The notes beneath the pieces are model-generated. The model did not search any database. It saw only the letters and a list, made by a program, of their open reading frames with translations, and was not told the DNA's origin. A stretch of DNA of 62,735 nucleotides from an uncultured Oscillospiraceae bacterium. Its GTDB lineage: Bacteria > Bacillota > Clostridia > Oscillospirales > Oscillospiraceae. The position numbers and the translations under genes were made by a program. This document shows positions 1-8,233 of the stretch, one piece after another. Positions within the stretch are counted from its first letter, which is position 1. Each line of letters starts with the position of its first letter. The DNA is taken from NCBI GenBank assembly GCA_910588455.1, contig CAJUPG010000002.1, forward strand, positions 1-62,735. Reading direction: 5' to 3'.

Positions 1-770
1 CGGGCGTTCATCACCCCCAGGCCGAAGCCCTGGACCTGCTCGGGCCGCAGGCCCTGGCCGTCCCAGGTTCCGTTTTCGTCCTTGTTGCTCTCCAGATAGG
101 CGGTTTTCGCCAGGGGGTCCACCGGGTCGGACACCGCGCACCACAGGCCCTGAAAGTGCGCCGCCCGGGCCAGCTTCGCGTAATGCTTCACAATGCCGGC
201 GTTGGCCTCAAACTGGGCCATGCGCACGTCCTTCACCCCGGACCCCACCGGCGGGATGCCCTTGGAGGCCACAAAGACGAACAGGTCACAGTCAAACAGG
301 TTTTCCGGCTGGACCACCTCCACCTCCGGGAACGCGTCGTAGTGCCAGGGCAGGTTAATCTGGCCCATTTCAAACTCCCAGCGGTCGGTGATCTGGCTGG
401 ACAGGTCGCAGATGCCGATTTTGGAGATCACGTCCCCCCCCAGCAGCTTCAGGCCGGTGAGCAGAGTGGAGCCCACGTCGCCGATGGCCAGGATATGCAC
501 CCGCTTCTTGGCAGGAGAGGGCTTCCAGTCCAGGATTTTTTCCCAGCCGGGGCGGCTTGTGTTGACGGCGGTGAGCTTCCCGGCCTTCAGGGCGTTGGCG
601 GGGATCTCCTCCAGAGGGAAGTCCGGCAGGCGGGAGGCGTCCAGTACCTCCAGGCCGTGGGGAAGGGCCAGCTGGCCCGGGTGGGCCACCCGGAAGGACC
701 CCCGGCCCAGCATGGGGCCGCCCTCAACGGGGAAAAAAACCTGTCCGTTTCGCTCTATATATGTTGACAT
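1..770 (-). CDS. LDH/MDH-superfamily dehydrogenase, N-terminal part (cut by window edge)
   Basis: The reverse strand from the ATG at 768-770 stays open to base 1, giving the first 256 residues; the C-terminus lies outside the window. An NAD-binding Rossmann glycine motif (IGDVGSTLLTGLKLLGG, about residues 96-112), a later DPVDPL stretch resembling the NPVD loop, and a QGFGLGVMNA stretch where lactate and malate dehydrogenases carry their substrate arginine region support the assignment. The first 90 residues are an N-terminal extension that typical LDHs lack. An AGGAGG ribosome site sits about 8 nt before the ATG. Substrate cannot be told from this fragment; 2-hydroxyacid/2-ketoacid interconversion is the family role. 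Confidence 0.6.
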   Translation of the reverse strand, partial: MSTYIERNGQVFFPVEGGPMLGRGSFRVAHPGQLALPHGLEVLDASRLPDFPLEEIPANALKAGKLTAVNTSRPGWEKILDWKPSPAKKRVHILAIGDVGSTLLTGLKLLGGDVISKIGICDLSSQITDRWEFEMGQINLPWHYDAFPEVEVVQPENLFDCDLFVFVASKGIPPVGSGVKDVRMAQFEANAGIVKHYAKLARAAHFQGLWCAVSDPVDPLAKTAYLESNKDENGTWDGQGLRPEQVQGFGLGVMNA

Positions 771-792
771 GGTTGACTGCCTCCTTTTGGAA

Positions 793-822
793 AAACCCCG
801 TATTTGGGTAAATACGGGGTTT
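793..822 (-). terminator. Rho-independent terminator of typA
   Basis: Perfect 13-bp stem (AAACCCCGTATTT with its complement) around a GGGT loop. On the minus strand it lies just after the typA stop and ends in a T-run. It separates typA from the dehydrogenase gene. Confidence 0.85.
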
Positions 823-828
823 GAGCAT

Positions 829-2658
829 TTATTTCTGTCCGCCCTTCAGGGCCTTCATGCGCTCGCCGTGGTCCAAAATCCGCTTGCGCAGCCGTAAATT
901 TTCCGGGGTACACTCCAGCAGCTCGTCGTCGGCCAAAAATTCCAGGCACTGCTCCAGGGACATCTGCCGGGGGGTGACCAACCGCAGAGCGTCGTCGGAG
1001 CCGGAGGCCCGCATATTGGTCAGCTGCTTCTTTTTGCACACGTTGACGGAGATATCCTCCAGCTTGGGGGACACACCCACGATCATACCCGCGTACACCG
1101 GGGTACCCGGGCCGATGAACAGGGAGCCGCGCTCCTGGGCGTTGAACAAACCGTAGGTCACCGCCTCGCCGGTCTCGAAGGCCACCAGAGAGCCGGTATT
1201 CCGGCGCTGGATGTCCCCCTTCACAGGGACGTAGCTGTCAAAGACGGAGGCCATAATGCCCTCGCCCTTGGTGTCAGTCAAAAATTCGTTCCGGTAGCCG
1301 AACAGCCCCCGGGAGGGGACCAGAAATTCCAGCTTGGTCCGGCTGCCCACCGGGTTCATGGACAGGAACTCCCCCTTCCGGGCTCCCAGCTTCTCCATCA
1401 CCGCGCCCACGCAGTCGGCGGGCACGTCTACCACTACCCGCTCCACAGGCTCGCACTTTTTGCCGTCAATCTCCTGGAACAGCACCCGGGGCGGGGACAC
1501 CTGAAGCTCGTAGCCCTCCCGGCGCATGGTCTCAATCAGAATGGACAGGGACATCTCCCCCCGCCCGGCCACGTTGAAGGAGTCGGTGGAGTTTTCCACC
1601 TCGGTTACCCGCAGGGATACGTCCTTCATGGTCTCCCGGAACAGCCGCTCCCGGAGCTGCCGGGAGGTGACAAATTTGCCCTCCCGCCCGGCGAAGGGGG
1701 AGTCGTTGACGGAGAAGGTCATTTCAATAGTGGGGGCGGAGATTTTCACAAATTCGATGGGCTCCACGCAGGAGGGCACACAGATGGTGTCGCCGATGGT
1801 GATCTCTCCGATGCCGCTCATGGCGATGATGTTCCCCGCCGACGCCTCGGTCACCGGGACCTTGTTCAAGCCCTCATACTCATACAGGGTGGTGGCCTTG
1901 GCCTTCTTGGGGGCCTCCCCGGCGCTGTGGAAGTTGCACACCGCAATCTCCTGGTTCTGCTTGATGGTTCCCCGCTCGATGCGGCCCACGGCGATCCGGC
2001 CCACAAACTCATTGTAGTCAATGGAGGACACCAGCATCTGGAAGGGGGCCTCCACGTCCGCCTCCGGGGCGGGGATATACTCCAGAATCGCATCAAACAG
2101 GGGCTGCAAATCGCTGCCCGCCACGTCCGGCTGGACGGAGGCGGTGCCCTGGCGGCCGGAACAGAAGAGCATGGGGCTGTCCAGCTGCTCGTCGGAGGCG
2201 TCCAGGTCCAGCAGCAGCTCCAGCACCTCGTCCACCACCTCGTAGACCCGCTGGTCGGGGCGGTCGATCTTGTTGACCACCACGATGACCCGGTGGCCCA
2301 GCTCCAGGGCCTTGCTGAGAACAAAGCGGGTCTGGGGCATGGGGCCCTCGGCGGCGTCCACCAGCAGGATCACGCCGTTTACCATCTTCAGGATGCGTTC
2401 CACCTCGCCGCCGAAGTCGGCGTGGCCGGGGGTATCCACAATATTGATTTTCACATCGCCGTACTGCACGGCGGTATTTTTGGCCAAAATGGTGATGCCC
2501 CGCTCCCGCTCCAGGTCGTTGGAATCCATCACCCGCTCTACGACGGCCTGATTCTCCCGGTATACGCCGCTCTGCTTGAGCAGCTGGTCCACCAGGGTCG
2601 TTTTTCCGTGGTCTACGTGGGCGATAATCGCCACGTTTCTCAGTTTTTCATTTCGCAC
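829..2658 (-). CDS. typA: Ribosome-associated translational GTPase TypA/BipA
   Basis: A 609-residue protein of usual TypA length. The GTPase domain has the P-loop AHVDHGKTT near residue 13, DTPGH in G3 and NKID in G4, followed by EF-G-like domains and the TypA-specific C-terminal half (GRGEMSLSILIETMRREG, SRGLFGYRNEF). TypA binds the 70S ribosome and supports ribosome assembly and translation under stress. It starts at the ATG at 2658, which lines up with the family N-terminus. The gene stands alone on the minus strand with its own promoter and terminator, divergent from the aromatic operon. Confidence 0.96.
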   Translation of the reverse strand: MRNEKLRNVAIIAHVDHGKTTLVDQLLKQSGVYRENQAVVERVMDSNDLERERGITILAKNTAVQYGDVKINIVDTPGHADFGGEVERILKMVNGVILLVDAAEGPMPQTRFVLSKALELGHRVIVVVNKIDRPDQRVYEVVDEVLELLLDLDASDEQLDSPMLFCSGRQGTASVQPDVAGSDLQPLFDAILEYIPAPEADVEAPFQMLVSSIDYNEFVGRIAVGRIERGTIKQNQEIAVCNFHSAGEAPKKAKATTLYEYEGLNKVPVTEASAGNIIAMSGIGEITIGDTICVPSCVEPIEFVKISAPTIEMTFSVNDSPFAGREGKFVTSRQLRERLFRETMKDVSLRVTEVENSTDSFNVAGRGEMSLSILIETMRREGYELQVSPPRVLFQEIDGKKCEPVERVVVDVPADCVGAVMEKLGARKGEFLSMNPVGSRTKLEFLVPSRGLFGYRNEFLTDTKGEGIMASVFDSYVPVKGDIQRRNTGSLVAFETGEAVTYGLFNAQERGSLFIGPGTPVYAGMIVGVSPKLEDISVNVCKKKQLTNMRASGSDDALRLVTPRQMSLEQCLEFLADDELLECTPENLRLRKRILDHGERMKALKGGQK

Positions 2659-2713
2659 TGTTTTTGCACCTCTATGTCAATCAATTCCGTTGTCTCAAAT
2701 TTTACGACATAGT

Positions 2714-2742
2714 ATTATACCCTCTCCCCGGAAAAAGCGCAA
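2714..2742 (-). promoter_or_regulatory. Sigma-A promoter of typA
   Basis: On the minus strand: -35 TTGCGC (2742-2737), 17-nt spacer, perfect -10 TATAAT (2719-2714), about 55 nt before the typA start. Confidence 0.7.
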
Positions 2743-2805
2743 TCCCTTTCGCGGAAAATAGACCTATATTTTTTACGCAGAACAGGAGAAATTCAAAATT
2801 TTCTC

Positions 2806-2834
2806 TTGACAACGGGGCATAATGGTGCTATAAC
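2806..2834 (+). promoter_or_regulatory. Sigma-A promoter of the aromatic amino acid operon
   Basis: Perfect -35 TTGACA (2806-2811), 17-nt spacer, -10 TATAAC (2829-2834). A start near 2841 would give a leader RNA of about 235 nt before aroF, containing a short reading frame and a terminator. Confidence 0.8.
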
Positions 2835-2870
2835 GGCCTTAGTCAAAAGCGGGAAGGGAGGACACAAACC

Positions 2871-2975
2871 GTGCAGAAGCTGTTTGCGGCGTTTGGATAT
2901 TATTTCTACTTTTACTTTTTTAGCTTCGCTAAAGATGTAAAGGTATTTTCTGCTGCAAACAAAGCCACGGCCTGA
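2871..2975 (+). CDS. Phe/Tyr-rich leader peptide of the aromatic operon (attenuator sensor)
   Basis: A 34-codon frame opens with GTG at 2871 and closes with TGA at 2973-2975, inside the untranslated leader of aroF. A GGGAGG ribosome site lies 9 nt upstream. Codons 10-17 read Tyr-Tyr-Phe-Tyr-Phe-Tyr-Phe-Phe, and Phe also occurs at 5, 8, 19 and 26: 12 of 34 residues are Phe or Tyr. This is the signature of a ribosome-stalling leader like those of pheA or trp in enteric bacteria, here sensing charged tRNA-Phe and tRNA-Tyr. A strong terminator hairpin follows 40 nt later. The coding potential is seen directly; translation and regulation are inferred. Confidence 0.82.
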   Translation: MQKLFAAFGYYFYFYFFSFAKDVKVFSAANKATA

Positions 2976-3004
2976 CGTCCCGATTTTCTTGCTCTGGCTT
3001 TTGT
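2959..3004 (+). promoter_or_regulatory. Candidate upstream hairpin of the aro attenuator
   Basis: ACAAAGCCA (2959-2967) can pair with TGGCTTTTGT (2995-3004) with one bulged T. The leader-peptide stop codon lies in the loop, so a ribosome at the stop would open this hairpin while one stalled at the Tyr/Phe run would not. I could not identify by eye an antiterminator that overlaps the terminator stem. Confidence 0.4.
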
Positions 3005-3015
3005 GAAAGGTCTGC

Positions 3016-3056
3016 GCGCCTGCGGTGAAAATGCCACCGCAGGCGCATTTTATTTG
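3016..3056 (+). terminator. Attenuator terminator before aroF
   Basis: Perfect 12-bp GC-rich stem (GCGCCTGCGGTG at 3016-3027 and its complement at 3035-3046), 7-nt loop, then ATTTTATTTG. It ends about 20 nt before the aroF start, so it must be bypassed for the operon to be expressed. This placement fits an attenuator rather than an end-of-gene terminator, since no gene ends just upstream. Confidence 0.85.
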
Positions 3057-3075
3057 TTGAAAGGATGAAAAACAC

Positions 3076-4074
3076 ATGATTATCGTAGTAAAAAAGAACG
3101 CAAACGAGGATCGGCTGAACAGCCTGCTGGAGTGGATCCGCTCCCAGGGCCTGCGCACCCATATCTCTGAGGGGGATTACCAGCTTGTGGTGGGCGTGAT
3201 TGGCGACACCACCAAGCTGGACGACGAGCTGCTCATGGGTCTGGATATCGTGGAGACGGTCAAGCACGTCACCGACCCCTTCAAAAACGCCAACCGGAAG
3301 TTCCACCCCCACGACACCGCCATCGAGATCGGGGACACGAAAATCGGCGCGGGCAGCTTCGCCATGATTGCCGGACCCTGCTCCGTGGAGAGCGAGGCCC
3401 AGATTCTGGAGGTGGCCCGCCGGGTGAAGGCCGCCGGAGCTACCATGCTGCGGGGAGGCGCCTTCAAGCCCCGCACCTCCCCCTACGACTTCCAGGGCCT
3501 GAAGGCCGACGGCATCGAGCTGCTGCTGGAGGCCAAGCGGGAAACCGGCCTGCCCATTGTCACCGAGATTATGAACGCCACCCATCTGCCCCTGTTCGAG
3601 CAGGTGGACGTGATTCAGGTGGGGGCCCGGAATATGCAGAACTTCGAGCTGCTCAAGGAGCTGGGCAAGACGGATAAGCCCATCCTGCTCAAGCGGGGTC
3701 TGGCCAACACCCTGAAGGAGCTGCTGATGAGCGCGGAGTATATTATGTCGGAGGGCAACGAGAAGGTCATTTTGTGTGAGCGGGGCATCCGGACCTTTGA
3801 AACCGCCACCCGGAACACCCTGGACCTGTCCGCGGTGCCGGTCCTGCATGAAATGACCCACCTGCCGGTGGTGGTGGACCCCAGCCACGGCACCGGTCTG
3901 GCCCGCATCGTCCCCACCATGGCGATGGCGGCGGCGGCAGTGGGGGCCGACGGCCTGATTATCGAGGTCCACAACGATCCCCAGCACGCCCTTTGTGACG
4001 GAGCCCAATCCCTGACCCCGGACCAGTTCGACACGCTGATGAGCAAGGTGAATACCATCCGGGGGTGCATCTGA
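3076..4074 (+). CDS. aroF: 3-deoxy-7-phosphoheptulonate (DAHP) synthase
   Basis: Condenses phosphoenolpyruvate and erythrose 4-phosphate in the first step of the shikimate pathway. The 332-residue protein is of the type found in Thermotoga: a ferredoxin-like regulatory domain (residues 1-70), used for feedback inhibition by aromatic amino acids in relatives, followed by the KDO8P/DAHP synthase TIM barrel (AGPCSVES with the metal-binding Cys; DPSHGTG near the C-terminus). First structural gene of an eight-gene operon; its stop overlaps the tyrA start as TGATG. An AAAGGA ribosome site lies 11 nt before the ATG, right after the attenuator. Confidence 0.95.
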   Translation: MIIVVKKNANEDRLNSLLEWIRSQGLRTHISEGDYQLVVGVIGDTTKLDDELLMGLDIVETVKHVTDPFKNANRKFHPHDTAIEIGDTKIGAGSFAMIAGPCSVESEAQILEVARRVKAAGATMLRGGAFKPRTSPYDFQGLKADGIELLLEAKRETGLPIVTEIMNATHLPLFEQVDVIQVGARNMQNFELLKELGKTDKPILLKRGLANTLKELLMSAEYIMSEGNEKVILCERGIRTFETATRNTLDLSAVPVLHEMTHLPVVVDPSHGTGLARIVPTMAMAAAAVGADGLIIEVHNDPQHALCDGAQSLTPDQFDTLMSKVNTIRGCI

Positions 4075-4907
4075 TGAACGTAGGCATCGTGGGCCTGGGG
4101 CTGATCGGCGGCTCTCTGGCCCGGGCGTACAGCAGCAAGGGAAAGCAGGTATACGGCTTTGATACGGACAAGGTGGTGCTGGACTTCGCCAAGCTCAGTG
4201 GCGCGGTGTATGAAACCCTGGACGAGACCACGGTGCAGGCCTGCGACCTGATTCTGATCGCCGTCTTTCCCGACGCAGCCATCCAGTGGCTGGAGGAAAC
4301 GGCCCCCCACATCCCCCAAAAGACAATCGTCATTGACTGCTGCGGAACCAAGCGGAAAATCTGCGGGGCGGGCTTCGCCCTGGCGGAGCGGTACGGCTTC
4401 CGCTACCTGGGGGGCCACCCTATGGCGGGCACCCAGTACCGGGGCTTCGCCCACAGCAAGGCTGACCTGTATGAAGGCCAGTCCATGATACTGGTTCCGC
4501 CGGAGCACGCGGATATGGCCCTGCTGGAGCGGGTGAAGGAGCTGCTCTCCCCCGCCGGCTTCGGCAGCATCACCATGGCCAGTGCGGAGTACCACGACAA
4601 AATGATCGCCTATACCTCTCAGATGGCCCACGTGGTTTCCAACGCCTTTGTGAAGAGCCCCCGGGCCCAGGAGCACAAGGGCTACTCCGCGGGCAGCTAT
4701 AAGGACCTGACCCGGGTGGCCTGGCTCAATGAGGATATGTGGACCACCCTGTTTCTGGAAAACCGGGACTTTCTGCTGGAGGAAATCCGGCTGCTGCAGG
4801 AGCACCTGGAGGAATATGCCCAGGCCATGGAGCAAAACGACCCGGACCGTCTGCGGGCGCTGCTGGCGGAGGGTAGAATCTGCAAGGAGAAGGTGGACGC
4901 GGTATGA
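4074..4907 (+). CDS. tyrA: Prephenate dehydrogenase
   Basis: Oxidises prephenate to 4-hydroxyphenylpyruvate in tyrosine synthesis. The ATG at 4074 overlaps the aroF stop by one base and starts directly at the Rossmann fold (VGIVGLGLIGGSLA), giving 277 residues. The GGHPMAGT motif of the family is present near residue 120. The length leaves no room for a C-terminal ACT domain, so feedback control probably relies on DAHP synthase and on the leader attenuator. A start nine bases earlier would add MHL but ignores the coupling overlap. Confidence 0.93.
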   Translation: MNVGIVGLGLIGGSLARAYSSKGKQVYGFDTDKVVLDFAKLSGAVYETLDETTVQACDLILIAVFPDAAIQWLEETAPHIPQKTIVIDCCGTKRKICGAGFALAERYGFRYLGGHPMAGTQYRGFAHSKADLYEGQSMILVPPEHADMALLERVKELLSPAGFGSITMASAEYHDKMIAYTSQMAHVVSNAFVKSPRAQEHKGYSAGSYKDLTRVAWLNEDMWTTLFLENRDFLLEEIRLLQEHLEEYAQAMEQNDPDRLRALLAEGRICKEKVDAV

Positions 4908-5986
4908 AAACGCTGACGGTGGCCCTGCCGGGCCGGGAGTACGGCATTCTGATTCAGCGGGGCCTGCTGGAGAACAGCGGACCCCTGTGCCGGGAGGTCC
5001 TCCCCCGGGCCAGGAAGCTGTTTGTAATTACAGACAGTAATGTAGCCGAGTTATATTCCGAGAAAGTAATCAAAAATTTGGAGGCTTCCGGCTTTGAGAC
5101 CCATCTGGAAGTCGTCCCCGCCGGGGAGAGCTCCAAGTCCCCTGCCCAGCTGGCCGCCCTCTGGGAGGCCATGATGGCCTTCGGCCTCACCCGCACCGAC
5201 GGGGTGGTAGCCCTGGGCGGCGGCGTGGTGGGTGACCTGGCGGGCTTCGCCGCCGCGACGGTTCTGCGGGGGGTGGACTTTATTCAAATCCCCACCACCC
5301 TGCTGGCCCAGGTGGATTCTTCCGTAGGGGGGAAGGTCGCCATCGACCTGAAAGCCGGAAAAAATCTGGCGGGCGCGTTCTGGCAGCCCAAACGGGTCCT
5401 CATCGACCCGGAGGTCCTGCATACCCTGCCCGACCGGACCTTCTCCGACGGTATGGCGGAGGTCATCAAATACGGCTGCATCCGGGACCGGGAGTTCTTT
5501 GACCTGCTGGACAGGTGCGGGGGCCGGGCCGGGGTGATGGACCAGATTGAGGACGTGCTCTATACCTGCTGCGATTTAAAGCGCCAGGTGGTGCTGGAGG
5601 ACGAGCGGGACACCGGCGTGCGCATGACCCTGAACTTCGGCCACACCATCGGCCACGCCTTCGAGCTGGCGGGGAATTACGAGACCTGGACCCACGGCCA
5701 GGGGGTCGCCGCCGGGATGCACTGGGCGGCCCGCATCGGCGTACGGCTGGGCGTGACCCCGGAGGATACAATCCCTGCCATCCGAGGGATTTTGGAAAAG
5801 TACGGCCTGCCAACCAGCATTCCCTGTCCCCGAGAGGTCATGACCCGGGCCATCGGCCTGGACAAGAAGAACACCGGCGGGGATATTCATCTGATTGTGC
5901 TGACCCGGCTGGGCTGGGCTGAGCCCCGCCGCATGAGCCGGGACGGGCTGCTGGAGCAGCTGGAGGCTCTGGCAGGAGCGTTATGA
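4904..5986 (+). CDS. aroB: 3-dehydroquinate synthase
   Basis: Converts DAHP to 3-dehydroquinate with NAD and a divalent metal. It has 360 residues, the family norm. The nucleotide-binding stretch GGGVVGDLAGFAAATVLRG, the PTTLLAQVDSSVGGK motif and the metal-site histidine region (LNFGHTIGHAFE) are intact. It overlaps tyrA by four bases (ATGA), implying translational coupling. Confidence 0.97.
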   Translation: MKTLTVALPGREYGILIQRGLLENSGPLCREVLPRARKLFVITDSNVAELYSEKVIKNLEASGFETHLEVVPAGESSKSPAQLAALWEAMMAFGLTRTDGVVALGGGVVGDLAGFAAATVLRGVDFIQIPTTLLAQVDSSVGGKVAIDLKAGKNLAGAFWQPKRVLIDPEVLHTLPDRTFSDGMAEVIKYGCIRDREFFDLLDRCGGRAGVMDQIEDVLYTCCDLKRQVVLEDERDTGVRMTLNFGHTIGHAFELAGNYETWTHGQGVAAGMHWAARIGVRLGVTPEDTIPAIRGILEKYGLPTSIPCPREVMTRAIGLDKKNTGGDIHLIVLTRLGWAEPRRMSRDGLLEQLEALAGAL

Positions 5987-5994
5987 GGTGACCT

Positions 5995-7161
5995 ATGAAG
6001 CTTGTCATTACCCCCAAACCCCTGCAAGGCTCCGTCACCCCTCCCCCATCTAAGAGCCTGGCCCACCGGGCCCTCATTGCGGCCTTTCTGGCGGGAGAGG
6101 CGAATCCCTTGCCGGACCTGCCGGAGTCCCAGGACATTCTGGCCACCCGGGAGTGCCTGAGCGCCCTCCGGGAGGGCAAGCCCATGGACTGCCGGGAGTC
6201 GGGCTCCACCCTGCGGTTTTTGATTCCGGTGGCCCTGGCCCTCCGGGGAGAGGGCGCGTTTACCGGCCGGGGCCGGCTGATGGAGCGGCCTCAGACTCCC
6301 TATTTTGAGATTTTTCATGAAAAAAATATCTTTTTCGCCCAAAAGGATCACATTCTGACTCTGAAGGGCCGGCTCCCCCCCGGACAATACCGGCTCCCGG
6401 GCAATGTGTCCAGCCAATTCATCACCGGCCTGCTCTTTGCCCTTCCTCTGCTGGAGGGGGACTCGGAAATTATCTTGACCACTCCCCTGGAAAGCCGGGG
6501 ATATGTGGATTTGACCCTGGATGTGCTGCAAAAACACGGGATTTCCATTGAAAATCGCGAATATCAGACCTTTATTGTCCCGGGCGGGCAGAAATTCCAA
6601 GCAGCTCCCTGCACGGTAGAGGCCGACTGGTCCCAGGCCGCGTTCTGGTACGCCGCCAATTTCGCGGGCTGCCAGCTGCAAATCGAAGGGCTGAACTTCG
6701 ACTCCGCCCAGGGGGACAAGCAGGCCGCCGCCCTCTACTGGCCCATGGCCCGACCGGGGGATCTGGACATCGACCTGGCCCACATCCCCGACCTGGCCCC
6801 TCCCCTGGCGGCAATGGCGGCAGTCCGCCGGGGGACGACCCGGTTTGTCAACGGGGGCCGCCTGCGCCTGAAGGAGAGCGACCGGATTGCCGCCATCACC
6901 GCCGCCCTGAACGCCCTGGGGGCTCAGGCGGAGGAAACCCCGGAGGGTTTTGTGGTCTACGGCCTGCCCCGGCTGGAGGGCGGCGGCCCCGTGGACTGCC
7001 AAAACGACCACCGCATCGCCATGATGGCGGGGATTCTGGCCTGCTGCGCCCAGCGGCCCTCTGCCCTGCTGGGGGCGGAGTGCGTCCAGAAATCCTACCC
7101 CCAATTTTGGGAGGAATTTGCTCGGTTAGGAGGAGATATTTATGTCGTCCCACTGGGGTAA
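5995..7161 (+). CDS. aroA: 5-enolpyruvylshikimate-3-phosphate synthase
   Basis: Transfers the enolpyruvyl group of PEP to shikimate 3-phosphate. Key motifs are kept: PPSKSLAHRALIAA near the N-terminus, GNVSSQFITG mid-protein, LKESDRIAA and NDHRIAMM in the C-terminal half. At 388 residues it is shorter than the usual 425-440. A GAGGTG site precedes the ATG. Its last 20 bases overlap aroC. Confidence 0.94.
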   Translation: MKLVITPKPLQGSVTPPPSKSLAHRALIAAFLAGEANPLPDLPESQDILATRECLSALREGKPMDCRESGSTLRFLIPVALALRGEGAFTGRGRLMERPQTPYFEIFHEKNIFFAQKDHILTLKGRLPPGQYRLPGNVSSQFITGLLFALPLLEGDSEIILTTPLESRGYVDLTLDVLQKHGISIENREYQTFIVPGGQKFQAAPCTVEADWSQAAFWYAANFAGCQLQIEGLNFDSAQGDKQAAALYWPMARPGDLDIDLAHIPDLAPPLAAMAAVRRGTTRFVNGGRLRLKESDRIAAITAALNALGAQAEETPEGFVVYGLPRLEGGGPVDCQNDHRIAMMAGILACCAQRPSALLGAECVQKSYPQFWEEFARLGGDIYVVPLG

Positions 7162-8233
7162 CTGCCTGCATATCAGCATTTTCGGCCAGTCCCACGCCCC
7201 GGCCATCGGGGTAACTCTGGACAACCTTCCGGCGGGACAGCCCATCGACCTGGAGGAGCTGAACGCCTTTCTGGCCCGGCGGGCCCCGGGGCGCGGCCCC
7301 ACCTCCACCCCCCGGAAGGAGGCCGACCAGCCGGAGCTGCTGTGCGGGCTGGTCAACGGCTTCACCTGCGGCGCGCCTTTGACCGCCGTGATCCGCAACA
7401 CAAACACCCGCTCCCAGGACTACGAGGAGCTCCGGGATATGCCCCGCCCGGGACACGCGGACTACACCGCTCAGGTGAAATACCGGGGGTTCCAGGACCT
7501 GGCCGGGGGCGGACACTTCTCCGGACGGCTCACCGCTCCGCTGTGCATCGCCGGGGGGATCTGCCTGCAAATTTTGAAGCGCCAGGGGGTGACGGTCCAC
7601 GCCCATATTCAGCGCATCGCCAGCGTGGAGGACCGGCCATTTGACCCCCTGGGGGAGCAGGACCTGGATTTTCTGACAAAAATGCCGCTGCCGGTGCTGT
7701 GCCCAGAGGCCGCGTCCCGAATGGAGGAGGAAATTTTATCTGCCCGCCGCCAGGGGGACTCGGTGGGCGGCGTGGTGGAGTGCATGGTCCAGGGACTGCC
7801 CGCCGGGGTAGGCTCCCCCATGCTGGAGAGCCTGGAGAGCCGGATCGCCGGCCTGCTGTTCGGCATCCCCGCCGTGAAGGGCGTGGAGTTCGGGGCGGGA
7901 TTTGCCGCCGCCGGCCTGCGGGGGTCGGAGAATAACGACTGCTTCCGGCCTGGAACCCCCGTCCAAACCGCCACCAACCACAGCGGCGGCATTTTGGGGG
8001 GCATCAGCTCCGGGATGCCGGTGGTGTTCCGGGCGGCGTTCAAGCCCACCCCGTCCATCGCCGCCGCCCAGGAGACCCTGCGCCTGTCCACGGGTAAAAC
8101 GGAAATTTTGAATGTAAAGGGCCGGCACGACCCCTGCATCGTGCCCCGGGCCGTCCCGGTGGTGGAGGCCGCCGCCGCCATCGCCCTGCTGGACGCCTGG
8201 ATGGAAACAAAAAGCTTGGAGGGATTTTTATGA
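7142..8233 (+). CDS. aroC: Chorismate synthase
   Basis: Forms chorismate from EPSP using reduced FMN. The 363-residue protein keeps the signature stretches RPGHADYT, the QDLAGGGHFSGRLT region and NHSGGILGGISSGMP. The start at 7142 lies inside the end of aroA, preceded by AGGAGAT, so the two are co-expressed. Confidence 0.96.
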   Translation: MSSHWGNCLHISIFGQSHAPAIGVTLDNLPAGQPIDLEELNAFLARRAPGRGPTSTPRKEADQPELLCGLVNGFTCGAPLTAVIRNTNTRSQDYEELRDMPRPGHADYTAQVKYRGFQDLAGGGHFSGRLTAPLCIAGGICLQILKRQGVTVHAHIQRIASVEDRPFDPLGEQDLDFLTKMPLPVLCPEAASRMEEEILSARRQGDSVGGVVECMVQGLPAGVGSPMLESLESRIAGLLFGIPAVKGVEFGAGFAAAGLRGSENNDCFRPGTPVQTATNHSGGILGGISSGMPVVFRAAFKPTPSIAAAQETLRLSTGKTEILNVKGRHDPCIVPRAVPVVEAAAAIALLDAWMETKSLEGFL

